A stretch of 64,000 nucleotides of DNA, taken from assembly GCA_021234155.1 (NCBI GenBank), contig JAJEKV010000031.1:13635748-13699747 (forward strand). The letters run 5' to 3'. Positions within the stretch are counted from its first letter, which is position 1; every line of letters begins with the position of its first letter. The notes under the pieces were generated by a model, which saw only the letters and a list, made by a program, of their open reading frames with translations, was not told where the DNA came from and did no database searches. The position numbers were made by a program, and so were the translations under genes. This stretch comes from Isoetes taiwanensis (Eukaryota; Streptophyta; Lycopodiopsida; Isoetales; Isoetaceae). Shown here in pieces: positions 21,758-33,000 of this stretch.

Positions 21758-23574
21758 CCCGGAGGAGAAGTGTCCAGCCCCACATGCCTACCCACCAGGC
21801 CATCAGCCCACTCCACAGAGTCATCATCTAGAGCCAGAGGATTAATCACAGCAATGTGACCCACAGCCGCTCTACGTGAGATTCCACTTTCAACATGTGT
21901 TGGAAGTCCCCCAGGCACCTCCGTAGAGTCATGGGCCACACTAGTCTCTACCTCCAATCGGGCTGCTCCAGCCACCTCATGCTCAGCACATACCGCTACC
22001 GGGACATCCCCACCAGGATCACTAGCCCCTCCCACAGCCCTATCCTCAGACCTAGCCACAACCAAATCATCTGAGCCCTCCCCTGAGCCACCACGTCCCC
22101 TAGCCCCGCCATCCAATGGGCGGCCAATAGCAAGCCTGTCCCGACCTCGTCCCACACCACCTCTCCCAACCACACCACCTCGTCCAACTCCACTCACTGC
22201 ACCACGGAGTCCTCTGTCTGTTGCCTCAGGAACAGAGGAATCCCGGGGCCCTGCATAAGCATCCGCAACCCCTACCACATCACAAGCACCAGCAGGATCA
22301 TCAACATGGTCAGATGGTAGCACAATAGATGGAAACAGAGCCATTCAAAAGCTTCAATCGGAAGAGAAAATGCCAGGGACCACTACGCACTGGAAGAGAA
22401 GTGGGCACAGGCTGCAAACCAGGCAGAGCAACACAGATCTTAGGGACCTGCACAATAGAATGAGCCAAATATACACCTAGGCCATTAGCCATAGAAACCA
22501 AGAAATCAGGCACCATCAGATCAGGAGGAAGATCCCGAACTGAACCAACACGGATTTTAACATTTGTCAAAGAACCGGTGGACATTGCTTGGGAGTATAA
22601 TACTGATACAACACATAAGATTCACCCAAAGTATCCACCCCCCGACTAACCAATTGCCGCACAGAAGACTCAGCCTCAAACATGATTATGAAGAAATTAT
22701 TTGGTAGGAATTTCAGAGACTGATACAAAGGCAAACCAATCCGCCTCGGATGTCCAGGCAAAGTTAAGAGCTAAACCTCCTCGCGGTCCAATATGTAACC
22801 CGTGAAGTAGCCCAATATCGCAAATGAAACTAGATTCTCAATGGTCCGAACATGCCCGGTATGATCAATATCTATCCATGGAGTCTCGGAAGAGTCAAAA
22901 GCAGTCAACAGAGTGATGATCCTTCACAAATTTCGTGAGCCTCTTGAACACGAGGCAGTCCTACACTCAGGAGCCTGGCGCTTTGATCCAATCAAAACCC
23001 CTACCGAAAGTGATGCAAGCAACAAAGGTGTCATTACTCCGCCAGTCAAGAGGGAGGTGGGGCTGCCGCCTCGGCATCCCGAGAGGTATCCGGGGGCACC
23101 CCCAGAGGCACATCGCCTACATGCACCCTAGAAGAGGGCGATCACCCGCAAGTGATCCCTTCCCAAAGCACAGGGAAGAGGGCATCACGCATCCAGTTTC
23201 CAAAGGGGCATGCTTGATGGGATCAAGACCGGAGTCTCCAAAACACAATCTACTGGGGTCTCAGAATTATATTGAGAGGAAGAGCAATCCACATACCTCT
23301 CAACCGAAGGGGATTCCAAGAGCTCCCTCATCTCTGCCACCAATTGCGTGCCACTTGCTACAGCCCGCACCTCTTCATGCATGCCGAGACCCGCGCCCTT
23401 CCCCTTTACTGTAGAATTCTTCCTCCTCGCCATCTCCCTTGGCTTCAGCCCCAAGCCATGAGGCTCAATCGATCCCCCATCAGCCTGTCTGGCAGAAGCC
23501 ATGTCATCCGTACCAGTCCGAAAATCAGCTGTTTGCGGCAGTAAACCACATGCAAAATAGCTGATGCTATACAC
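21754..23574 (-). pseudogene. LINE-C ORF1 (DUF4283-like, Gly/Arg-rich tail)
   Basis: Several frames rebuild one ORF1. The N-terminal piece (23574-23185) holds MASARQADGGSIEPHGLG and basic MARRKNSTVKGKG. The middle (22761-22310) gives FLPNNFFIIMFEAESSVRQL and then VRDLPPDLMVPDFLVSMANG with VPKICVALPGLQP, matching the pattern of the DUF4283 domain of plant LINE ORF1 proteins. The C-terminal frame (22344-21754) contains GVGRGGVVGRGGVGRGRDR, an RNA-binding-type Gly/Arg stretch, and ends one base before the end of the ORF2 start codon. I see no CCHC knuckle. The protein would coat the element RNA. Confidence 0.65.
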
Positions 23575-23733
23575 GTCCGAAAAAAGCTCGGAACAAGCTT
23601 TCCAACGAGCCTAAGCACGCCGAAATCTGACACCAGATAAGAGAGATATCGCCGATCAAAGTTTCGCCGTCAGAACCCCAACCGCCCAATTCGACCGCCT
23701 TCCATCTCTCCTCTCATCTCAACTTGATTTGGC

Positions 23734-23750
23734 TCCTTATGTTCTTTTTT
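23734..23750. repeat. Target-site duplication of LINE-C, right
   Basis: Exact repeat of 17850-17866. It fixes the 5' end of LINE-C at 23733. Confidence 0.85.
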
Positions 23751-24004
23751 GAAGGACTAAAATACAAGCAAAAGCAACAAGATTCTCATGAACATAGTAC
23801 TGGATCTTGCTGCCTGCATGAACACAGTATCACTGCTTGCTATTCGAGCATAAATAAACTATATATGTATGAACTGAGAATTTGTGAAGCTAATCTGCAA
23901 ATTTACCGATGAATGTTGTATTTTTCTTATATGAAAATACCTATATGACCCAAAAAAAAAAAAAAAAGCAATGTGCCTTGCATAGTGTTAAGTACTAAAT
24001 GGAC

Positions 24005-24166
24005 TCAACATGCATGCATTGCATGGTATGCATGCACTATGTGCATGCATTGCAAAGTGCATGCATTGCATGCACGACATTTGTAAAGTGCATGCACTGC
24101 ATGCATGCATAGTATGCATGCACTGTGTGCATGCATTGTCTGCATGCATGCACGCGTGCATGCCAA
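24005..24166. repeat. Cluster of TGCATGCA palindromes
   Basis: About 160 bp in which TGCATGC(A) recurs more than ten times, with spacers such as ACTATG and ATTGC. CATGCA is the RY element bound by plant B3-domain factors, but the density suggests a simple-sequence expansion. Smaller clusters occur near 37229 and 59760. Confidence 0.7.
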
Positions 24167-24689
24167 AACCATAGGTTGGGAGTGCAAACTAACGAGAAAT
24201 ACAACATGCGCTTTATAAATACTGTTGGCATACCCTCACACAAATACAACAACAGAATCATATGCAAACCATAGCAAAATGGCCGTATAATTATACGTTT
24301 TGCACGACGAACCATTTTTTGTGATATTTGTAAAATGTTACAAAGATTTTTAGTAAATATAGTCGTTGAAAACTTGCCATTTTTTTTCTTCTAGGTGCCC
24401 ATTTAAGTTCTTCTAGGCGCTTGAGGTATTGAGCTTCTCTCCTAGGTGCTACGGATGATCTATTTGCAGATTTGCCTGCAACCACTAGGGAAGAAGATTG
24501 AAAGAGCTTGTTGACGCAGATATGCTAGATCCTAGTGCAATATCACGAGCTCCTAGAGAATATTGTGCCGATGAGTTTGAAGTATGTTGGTGTGCAGGTA
24601 TGATTTTTTCTTTATTTTTTTGGAAAATGATTTGTAATTACATTGTTATATTTGTAGGCTTGCAAACAAACGGGTAATATGCTTGTGTG

Positions 24690-26310
24690 CGTTGTGGTGG
24701 TAAAATCACCTAAAGATATTCTAAGTCTATGAAAAAGACAGTATATGAGGGCCATGAGAAAAGGGGCACATCGGGAAACTTGTATCCCAAAGTGCATGAC
24801 CAGAAAAGATTGGAAAAATGAATGGGAATGTGCAGAGGACAAGGCGTGGGAGGAGGCTGAAGATGCATATGATTTATACGAAGACCCCGATGACATCAAG
24901 ATCAAGCCTCCCAGTAATATGAAACGTCTTTCCATACTATATGAGCTACCATATTGGTCAAAGTTGAAATATACATCTCTCCTGGATCCTATGCACATGA
25001 TAAAAAAATATTTTGGATTCGATATGGAAGCATATAGTGGGTGAGAAGGATACACTTAGTACTCGAGATGATTGTTACCCCGCAGAATGCTATCTTGAAG
25101 GACCCAAAATGGTTATGAGTAGTCAGGACATACAGATTGTGCGATAATACATTCAGAAAGTGAGGATGTTGGGTATTGCTCTTCATTTCAAAAGTATTGG
25201 ACAAAGGATGGTAAGTTAGCAGAACTCAAGTCCCATAACTACCACAAGTTGTTGGCGGTAAGTTATTGTATTGCAATCTTATGCCTACTGCTTCTTATTC
25301 ATGTCAAGCATGTTTATACTTTCACTCATATAGGAGGCATTTTGTATTATTTATGCCGTTATGCTCATTCTTGCAGGAGGTTTTGCCCATGGTTCTACCA
25401 GAGAGATTGTCTCCTCAAATATATCTTTGATTACCCTTGTTCCACATTAAATATAGATTCTATGCATTACAGATGGATATCATTGAAGGAGATCAACAAA
25501 AGTGACATCGAAAAAATGAAAGAGTTCTACTGAAGTCTTATGCTTATTTGAGAAGGTATTTCCAACGAGTTCCTTTGATATACTCTTCAAAAATCCTAGT
25601 TAACATAACTAATTATGTTAGCATATACCAGAACTATTATCAAACAAATATCTAAATTTAAATCAGTTCCTTAGATTTCAATTAGATTTGTAATACATGT
25701 TTTGAGGCCCTGATACAGGTTCACCTACTCGTACATTTAGTCGATGACATTGATTGGGCAGGATCAGTTTCTTATCATTGGCACGATCCGTTAGCTCTCC
25801 CATAATCTCATTATGCTCTCCCATAATCTTCTCTTATATGATACCTCTTGCACCTGAGTAACTATTCTGAGACTGCATGTCCACCTGTGAGCATCTTAAG
25901 GAATGCAAATGCTTTAATATCCTCATCCACAGTCTAAAGTGCATATTTCCTTTTGTCCTTTATAGTGTTTCATAAAAGATAGAATATTCTAAAAATATCT
26001 TCATGGCATTAAACGATATCTCCATGACTCTTTGCATCTTTGGAGCTTCCTTTTGCATGTAGAATCGCTGGTGAACTTACAGATGTATAAGAATTCTTGA
26101 ATTTAAGGACTTTTAGTTATTTTTCACATGCTAACATGCTTAGCTCAAATGTGGATGGATGAGATTTTGCAGGACTTGTTTAATGTTGCAGTGCGCATAA
26201 TCCCGGACATATATAAAGCAGCAGGGGGATTCTGCTATTGATAGCATTTCGTTTGAAATAGAGGGTGATAAGATAAGCATTTGTCGGAATTATTTTGATG
26301 GAGATGCCTA
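24690..26310 (+). pseudogene. CACTA (En/Spm) transposase remnant, TNP2-like
   Basis: The frame 24745-25044 contains KRLSILYELPYWSKLKYTSL, then LDPMHMIKKYFG, which corresponds to the (K)R.SI.fELPYW ... NLDVMHieKNV motif of TNP2-type transposases. Further pieces follow in order and in shifting frames: SHNYHKLL (25234-25256, corresponding to HDyHvLmQ), a VLPMVLPERLSPQIYL stretch near 25381, VLCLFEKVFPTSSFDIL near 25535-25590, and EALIQVHLLVHLVDDIDWAG near 25710-25770. The order matches the middle of the protein. Upstream and downstream parts are not recognisable. The remnant is decayed and would make no transposase. Confidence 0.7.
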
Positions 26311-26559
26311 TAAGAGCAGTAGTTATGGTGCATAAAATGTTGAAACACTTTGAACCATATTTTTTGTATTTTATTTTTTTATCATGTAATCAAAATTTCA
26401 GTGAATTTTTTTACTCTATTTTGGAGTTCCTTAGTCTCCTCCCCCATTCTCCCTTCCCGTAAATTTTTTTTTTAATAATTTAATTTAATTTATTTGCAAG
26501 TAACATCCATGGCAATGAACTATGGTATAATTAATAATCACGCATGACGAAAGTGATGC

Positions 26560-26807
26560 GTGACAAATGCAAATTCATGTAGTATAAAAATATATTTGCG
26601 ACGTGCGAGAACTGCAATTAAATTTTGTTACACGTTACAAATGTTGTATCAGTAAGGTGTTACAGACTCATGTTTTGTAACGTGTTACAAGTGGTTTTTT
26701 GTTGATAACGCGTGATAACTTATATTTTGTGATGCAAATAAAAAAAAACTCATTAATGTATTTTGCGTTACAAAAAACGTGACAAACTATATTATATTCT
26801 ATTAGTG
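26560..26807. repeat. GTTACA-rich sub-terminal region and possible CACTA right end
   Basis: Several copies of GTTACA/TGTAAC in both orientations lie between 26615 and 26785, including the inverted pair TTGTAACGTGTTACAA. The segment ends in ATTAGTG at 26801-26807, which reads CACTAAT in the other direction. CACTA elements have such sub-terminal arrays ahead of a CACTA terminus. I could not find the matching left end. Confidence 0.35.
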
Positions 26808-27089
26808 TTCATGCTCTCTGTTTTAATTCTGGAAGCAATTGTTCGATGCCTCTTCATGGGCAAATGTAATATTAGGTACTGTTGTGGAGCAAGAGTGAGG
26901 GTGGGATTAATGTGGCTTTTGTAGCATGCTGTTTTGATCGATTCCAAAGCATTAAAGCTTATCAAGGAACTATGTGTCAAGATACTGCTTTAAGTGATTA
27001 TGATCTTCATTTTTCTGCACTTGTACACATCCTTGCTCCTAGACATACCATCTAGAGAACCAACCTGCACGTTTTTTCTTTAAGACATT

Positions 27090-28810
27090 GTGGACCTATG
27101 GCCAATGTGCAGGTCATATTCAAAAGTCGGGTGTCTCCCATGTTCACCATCTTATGGCAATAGAACATGTGTCACTCCAAAGTGGCACGCTGTAGAGGCT
27201 AGAATGTTGTTTCTTGGAGGAGAATTGGGTACAAAGCCATGGACTTGGCTCCAAGAACACAAGTCAAAAAGGCTTTTTGTATCCCTTTCAAATCTTCCCA
27301 AGTGGCAAGTGATATCACTGGCCCTCATACTTCTACCCCATATCAAAGAGCTCGTTCTACCAAAATCCTAAACAAATGTGCTTGATGGGACCAATCACAG
27401 AGCTATGTTTGTGGCAATTGTTCTCATGGCATAGAATAGAATAGAATAGAATAGAATAGAGTGCCTTCCAAATTGTCATTGCTCGTTGTTGGATGCAAAT
27501 GTTTCAGTCTGGTGGTAGTGAACTCTACTCTAAGATACTTGTATATTTGTACTACCTTTATGTTTTGACCCTGATAAGTGAAATGAAGCTGTCTAGAAAA
27601 TGATATAACAGGCACCTTTACCTTTGCCAAGTTGACCCGCATTCCGATGTCCTCACAAAAAGTGTTTACCTTATCCAGATGTTGTTGCATACTTGCTGGC
27701 TGGGGGTGTGGGCTAACAGTTCCACATCATCTGCAATTGTTTATTGATATAATCAACGAGCTGAGCCCTTCCCCTCCACAGAAGGCAAACCATTCTTTCA
27801 GTTGATCATTATATAGTCCAAATAGCATAGGAGACAATGGACATCCCTGTCGCACTCCCACATTGCTATTGATAGGTGGCCCGATGGAGGCATTCGAGCT
27901 GCGACTCCTTCCTGCAGGCTGTATATTACATTTTGTAGCTTGTGTGGGGCATCAAGCTGCGATAATCTCTCCCATAGCTTCTCCCTAGGCACAATGTCGA
28001 AAACGTTCGCAAAATCCACGAAGCAGCAATATAGATCCCATCCCCCCCTTCCTTTTTTTCTTCCTACTGTCTTTTAGTAGGTTGCACAATGTGTGATCAA
28101 TGAGGATGCTTGGGTCCAAAACCAGCCTATCCAAGTGTCTGTAACCCTGCCTCCTCTGCCTATAATTTCAAATTTGTTCAAGGATTTCGGGGACAGTTTT
28201 GCCAACAAAGGACTATCCATAATTGTATGATAATTAGCAGGACAATGTTAATTCCATGCTTTATATATTGGAACTACTCTGCTGATGGTCCATTCATGGG
28301 GATGCCTTCATGTAGAACTCTATTGAACAAACTAGTCAGAAGTTGGACAATCTGAGGTCTAACCCACTTCAATAGCTCTTCCTGCATGTCCTCAAGATAT
28401 GCTGCCTTGCCATTCGTGATATGTTGCAAGCCATGGGTGATATCTGCTCTATTATAGTTGACCAGCGAGGGACCAGTTTGTGGTGGCTAGCATTCTGGAT
28501 CCTATTAGGATCATAAAGTTGCATCAAGTACTACACCCACTAGTCTTAAGAAATATCGTCAAGAGGCTGTATATGTTTGTGTAATACTCTCCTCTATAAT
28601 GTCTTGGAGTGGCAGTCAAGAAGGTAAAACATTCATGTTGGTATCCGCAATGTAATATGCCGTCTTGCCTTTGATGAAAGCTCTGTACTGCCATATAGTG
28701 GGATCAACTGCCTGTCTGAGCCGTCGTTTAAGATCTTTGCACTTATCATCAAACCATTTGTTTCGAGGGAAACTGGATGTGCGTGATGCTCTACTGCAGT
28801 CAAAAGGATA
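27090..28810 (-). mobile_element. LINE-D, decayed relative of LINE-B
   Basis: Leftward coding remnant collinear with LINE-B ORF2. From right to left: FDDKCKDLKRRLRQAVD (compare WYDDECREYKRN in LINE-B), VDFANVFDIVPREKLWERL (first catalytic Asp region, with K-A-F changed to N-V-F), VGVRQGCPLSPMLFGLYND, then FCEDIGMRVNLAKVKVPVIS, and beyond a (TTCTA)n run LYGVEVWGP and a following block that matches QLYGAEAWGPGL of LINE-B. The YADD region is lost or unreadable near 27.7 kb. No ORF1, nuclease or 3' tail is recognisable. Confidence 0.65.
27431..27460 (-). repeat. (TTCTA)n run inside LINE-D coding sequence
   Basis: Six units of TTCTA (minus sense). Unlike the tails elsewhere, RT-derived sequence continues on both sides, so here the run is internal to the element. 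Confidence 0.75.
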
Positions 28811-29612
28811 CTAACAAGCTTGGCAGATTGTTATTTCAATGTGGAAAGCTGCAAGACTCCTGATATCTCTTCTATTATCAACTGGGCATAATCCCCCGCT
28901 TTATCATAATTCAAATGAAGCAGAGGCACGTTGGAGATGGCAGAGACTAGACTATCACAAAGAGGGGTTAGTGATCCGAATCGACCTCCTCATCTCTACT
29001 TTATGTACCCACCTGTACATGTGTGAGAAGATGTAAATCTTGCTCGGCCATGAGAAGATGTACATGTTGCTCGGCCATGAACAATATTCCTACTCCATGA
29101 ATAGGAGGGTGCAACTCATGCATTCCTTAAAGGCAATTCACCACTAACTTTTAAAATAGCAAGTCTAACAAAAATAACAGCTTGTCAAACATAGTAAATG
29201 TTACCACTTTTGGCCTCAGCCATGCACCACCCCAACAGAGTAATTATTACTTGCATATTATATATCTTTGAAAAGCCCTTGCTTTGACATTTTTACATGT
29301 CCAAACTTGTACGTCATCAAGTGGTTTGTTTGCTCCTTAATATCCTTGTGCTAACACTATGCAAGAAGATGTTTGAATACCTAACATATAGAACACACCT
29401 GTCAATATCCTAGGTCGACAGGGACAAGTAGGTGCAAACAAAGCCATGCGGGATCTATGAAGGCCTTCCTGGGCATTCAGAAGAATGCTATTTTCTTAGC
29501 CATTGAAAAAGAAGCAGAATTGGAATAATGTTGGAAGTTCATTGTAGACTTACATTTTGAGAGTCTATGATTTACAAGGGTGCCATTTATACATAAGGGC
29601 ATCATATTTTTT
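28811..29612. other. No gene seen; short tandem repeat at 29024-29081
   Basis: Intergenic DNA downstream of the receptor kinase. A unit of about 28 bp containing GAGAAGATGTA and TTGCTCGGCCAT occurs twice from 29024. The 3' UTR and polyadenylation site of the kinase should lie at the right-hand end, but I see no decisive signal. Confidence 0.45.
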
Positions 29613-32600
29613 TTAACGTTGCATTTTGTCGTCCAGATTCGAACCTTTCCTGATTTCTGCCAAAGCGCCAACAACTTCCCTCATGCTTGGTCGATCAACA
29701 GGCTCCGCACTTGTGCACAGTATCGCCAGCCTCAGAACAACCGTCATTTCGGCCTTTTCCGACTCTTGGGACCCTTCTACCAGATTCGGGTCCAGAACAT
29801 CAACAACAGACTGCTTTTGTTGCAGAGTAAGTCTTACCCACTTTCCTATGTCAATTTCTTCTGAGAAACTGGAATCAGCAGGTAGCTTTCCTGTAAGAAG
29901 CTCTAGAAGCACCACCCCAAATGCATAGACATCAATTTTCTCGTTCACTCTCATGGTATAACAATACTCTGTAATTGCAATAAGCATCATAGTTAGAACT
30001 GTTATTAAAAATAGCAGATTAGGTTTTAAGTTAGGCCTCAACTTTACCTGGAGCAATGTATCCATAGGTCCCAACAATGGCAGACATGGTCAAGCCATCC
30101 TTTTCGATCAGCTTGGCTATTCCAAAATCTGTAATTCTTGGTTCCATGACAGAATCTAAGAGAATATTGCTCGATTTTATGTCGCGGTGAATAATTTGGG
30201 GGCGAATGTCATGGTGCAAGTATGCCAGTCCATGAGCAGTGCCTAATGCAATGTTGTATCTCATATTCCAGTCAAGTAGATGAGACCTTGAGCCATGCAG
30301 GTTGTCACATAGACTTCCTTGTTGCATATACTCATACAAAATGTATCCAACTCCATCTTGTGCAGAGTATCCAATTACTCTTATTAGGTTTCTATGCTTC
30401 ACCTTGCCTGCAGTCTCCAGCTCCCTTTCAAATGTTCCCCCTGCTGTTTTACTTGAGAGCTGCAGTTTCTTCACTGCAACAACTTGCCCAGACTTTGTGA
30501 GTACTTTGTATACCACACCATGAGCACCTTTGCCTAGAATATTTTCATTGCTCAAGTTCCTCGTTGCTTCAAGCACATCTTCCACAGATAGTTTTCTTGA
30601 GGTATCAGCATAAAGAACCCTAGAGCTCTCAAACTTGTAAGCTGGACCTTTCCGATATGCTAAAACAATTATACAAACTAGAATCAGAAGACAAACTGCC
30701 AATCCTCCAAGGACAATTCCAGCAATAATGCCCCTATTTAAACCTCCTTTCCTTCCTCCAACATTAGCTCCGTTGCATGATGCATTTGTGCATAGAGCCG
30801 CATTGCCCACAAATGATCCAGGGGAACTACTTAAAAATTTATTCCATGACTGAGGAACATTTCCTGATAACTTGTTGAATGAAATATTTACAGACTGCAA
30901 AGATTCCATGCCAGACAAACTTTCAGGTATGGTACCTGTTAACCGATTATGTGATAAATCCATATTCTGAAGTAAATCCAGGTCACCTAGCTCTGGTGGT
31001 ATACTGCCATCTAGCTGATTTAGGCTTAGATTAAGCATAATGCTTAGATGTCCTAGGCTCCCAATATCACCAGGTATCTGGCCTTGTAGTCTGTTGCTTC
31101 CTAATCTCAGGTCAAGGAGGTTTTCAAATGCAGAAACAAAGCTTGGGATTTCACCAGTCAAAGAATTCGCTTCAAGATTCAAGATCTCTAAGGAAGTAAG
31201 ACTTTGCATATTTGTTGGTATATTGCCTATGAAAAGGTTGTGACTCAGATCCATATAAAAAATTTTGCTGCAATTTCCAAGCTCTGGTGGAATGGAACCG
31301 TTTAGCATGTTCCATGACATGTCGATGTATTGCAGTTCCGAAAGGTGGCCCAGCTTAGTTGGAATAGGTCCAGTGAGCATGTTATTCTCAAGCTCTAGCC
31401 TGCTCAAATTACGGCACAATCCAAGATCTGATGGGATGTCACCTTCTAGATTATTAAAAGACAAATCTAGATAATAAAGACCATCAGCCAAGCTAAATCC
31501 ATGAGGAAGAGTTCCATTCAGAAAATTACCACTTAATCTTAACCTCTGCATGCTTTTGCAACTAGCTATCTCTTCTGGTATGCTGCCGGATAGCTGGTTC
31601 CCTATCATGATCATTAGTTCAAGATGGCCAGAAGCACATAAAGATGGTGGAATCTTACCTGTCAAGTTGTTTTGGCTGAATTCCAACTCAGTCAGATTGT
31701 TCTTCTTGCCCAGGCTTTGAGGAATTTCCCCTTGCAAATAATTGCTATCCAAATACAGTAACTCCAGATGCCTTAGGTCTGTAAACTCCCAGGGTATCTT
31801 ACCAGTGAGCATGTTGGCACTCAATCTAATTTCCACAAGGCTGCTTAAGTTTCCAAACTCAGCAGGAATATAGCCAGACAAAGAATTTTGCTCTAACATC
31901 AACACCTGAAGATTTGTTAATCTACCCAGCTCTCGTGGAAGAGTGCCGTTGAGTTGATTGCTTTGGAGACGCAAAATCTGCAAACTTGTGGCATTTCCAA
32001 GCTCTGGAGGGATGCTACCAGTGAGGTTATTGTAGTAGAGTTCCAGATCTGTGATTTGTTGTAGTAAACCCAGAGAAGAAGGTATATTTCCACTAAGCTG
32101 GTTGCTTCCAAGAGACATGGCCTGAAGCAGCTTGCAACTTCCCAGCTCGGGGGGTATTGGACCGTCGAGAAAATTGGTAGACAAATCAACAACTAGTAGA
32201 TTAGTGCAGTTACCAAGCTCGCGAGGAATCGATCCTTCCAGCAGGTTTTGGCTGAGATAAAGGTACTGTAAGTTTTGAAGATTACCAAGGGCTGCTGGTA
32301 TGGTGCCTGAAAATTCGTTTCCAGTGAGGATAAGACTATTCAGCATCTTGCAGCTGCCTAATTGTGAGGGTATTCTTCCAGTCAAGTTGTTGTTGTCAAA
32401 ATATATAATTGATAGCTGAGGGAGCTGATTGAAAGGAAAATTTATGTTGCCAGAAAGGTTGTTGTTACTCAGGTACACCTCCTGAAGTGCTTTGATTTGA
32501 AAAATCTCAGGCGGAATGCTGCCTGTAAGCATATTATCATGCAGGGACAAGTAGGTGAGGTTTTGCAGGCGCCCGAGCTCCTTCGGAATAGGGCCTCTTA

Positions 32601-33000
32601 GAAAATTAGATCCCAGGTCGAGGTACTCAAGTTTGGTGCAGTTCCCAAGCTCAACTGGTATGATGCTGCTGAAGTTGTTGTAAGCAAGATCTAATCTCCG
32701 AAGTTCCTTGAGATCAGCCACTGCAGAAGAAATGCTCCCTTGTATTGACAATGATGAAAGATTCAGAGTTGTAACTGTGAGGCCCTCTCTGTCACAGGAA
32801 ATGCCTGCCCATGAGCAGGGGCTGGAATCTGAAGCCTTCCAAGAATGCAACACATTCTGTGGATCAATAATATGATCTTTCATAGCAATGAGAGCCTGCC
32901 CATCTGCCGAAAGCTTACAATGAACTCCAAACACTGATCCCAACAGGAGGATCAGGACTAAAAAGACTGTGTGAACCAAAAGCTTGATGAAAAATGCCAT
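29613..33000 (-). CDS. LRR receptor-like kinase, subfamily XI (PEPR-like)
   Basis: Two exons, complement(29613-29968, 30048-33000), 1102 residues. Residues 1 to about 28 are a signal peptide (MAFFIKLLVHTVFLVLILLL), followed by an LRR N-terminal cap with WKASDSSPCSWAGISCD, then some 26 leucine-rich repeats with the plant xLxGxIPxxLG consensus. A membrane segment lies near 755-779. The cytoplasmic kinase has the Gly loop LGKGAHGVVYK (about 820), the Lys of VVAVKKL (about 843), HRDIKSSN (about 938, an RD kinase), DFG (about 959) and APE across the intron. All catalytic residues are present. The GAHGVVYK loop and HRNLIR wording resemble PEPR-type receptors, which bind secreted peptides; the ligand here is unknown. 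The Met at 33000 is chosen because the signal peptide follows it. The frame stays open 97 codons upstream. Confidence 0.93.
29969..30047 (-). other. Intron of the receptor kinase, 79 bp
   Basis: Donor CCAG/GTAAAG and acceptor GCAATTACAG/AG. It lies in phase 1 and splits the Glu codon of the APE motif (YIAP-E-YCYTM). Splicing is supported because the kinase domain continues in frame on both sides, and reading through would add only four residues before a stop. Confidence 0.93.

Larger units (their letters stand above)
17867..23733 (-). mobile_element. LINE-C, full-length plant L1-type LINE
   Basis: A leftward LINE of about 5.87 kb bounded by the 17-bp duplication TCCTTATGTTCTTTTTT and ending in a poly(A) tail (T run at the left). 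In its sense the order is 5' UTR, ORF1 with a DUF4283-like domain and a Gly/Arg-rich tail, and ORF2 with endonuclease, RT and C-terminal zinc-binding region. ORF1 ends and ORF2 starts in the overlap ATGA. Frames are broken in many places, so it is inactive. The T-rich target and duplication length fit nicking by an L1-type endonuclease followed by target-primed reverse transcription. Confidence 0.9.

Noticed and set aside
24037-24315. Cys/His/Met-rich minus-strand frame
   Set aside because: It is a translation of the TGCATGCA repeat cluster.
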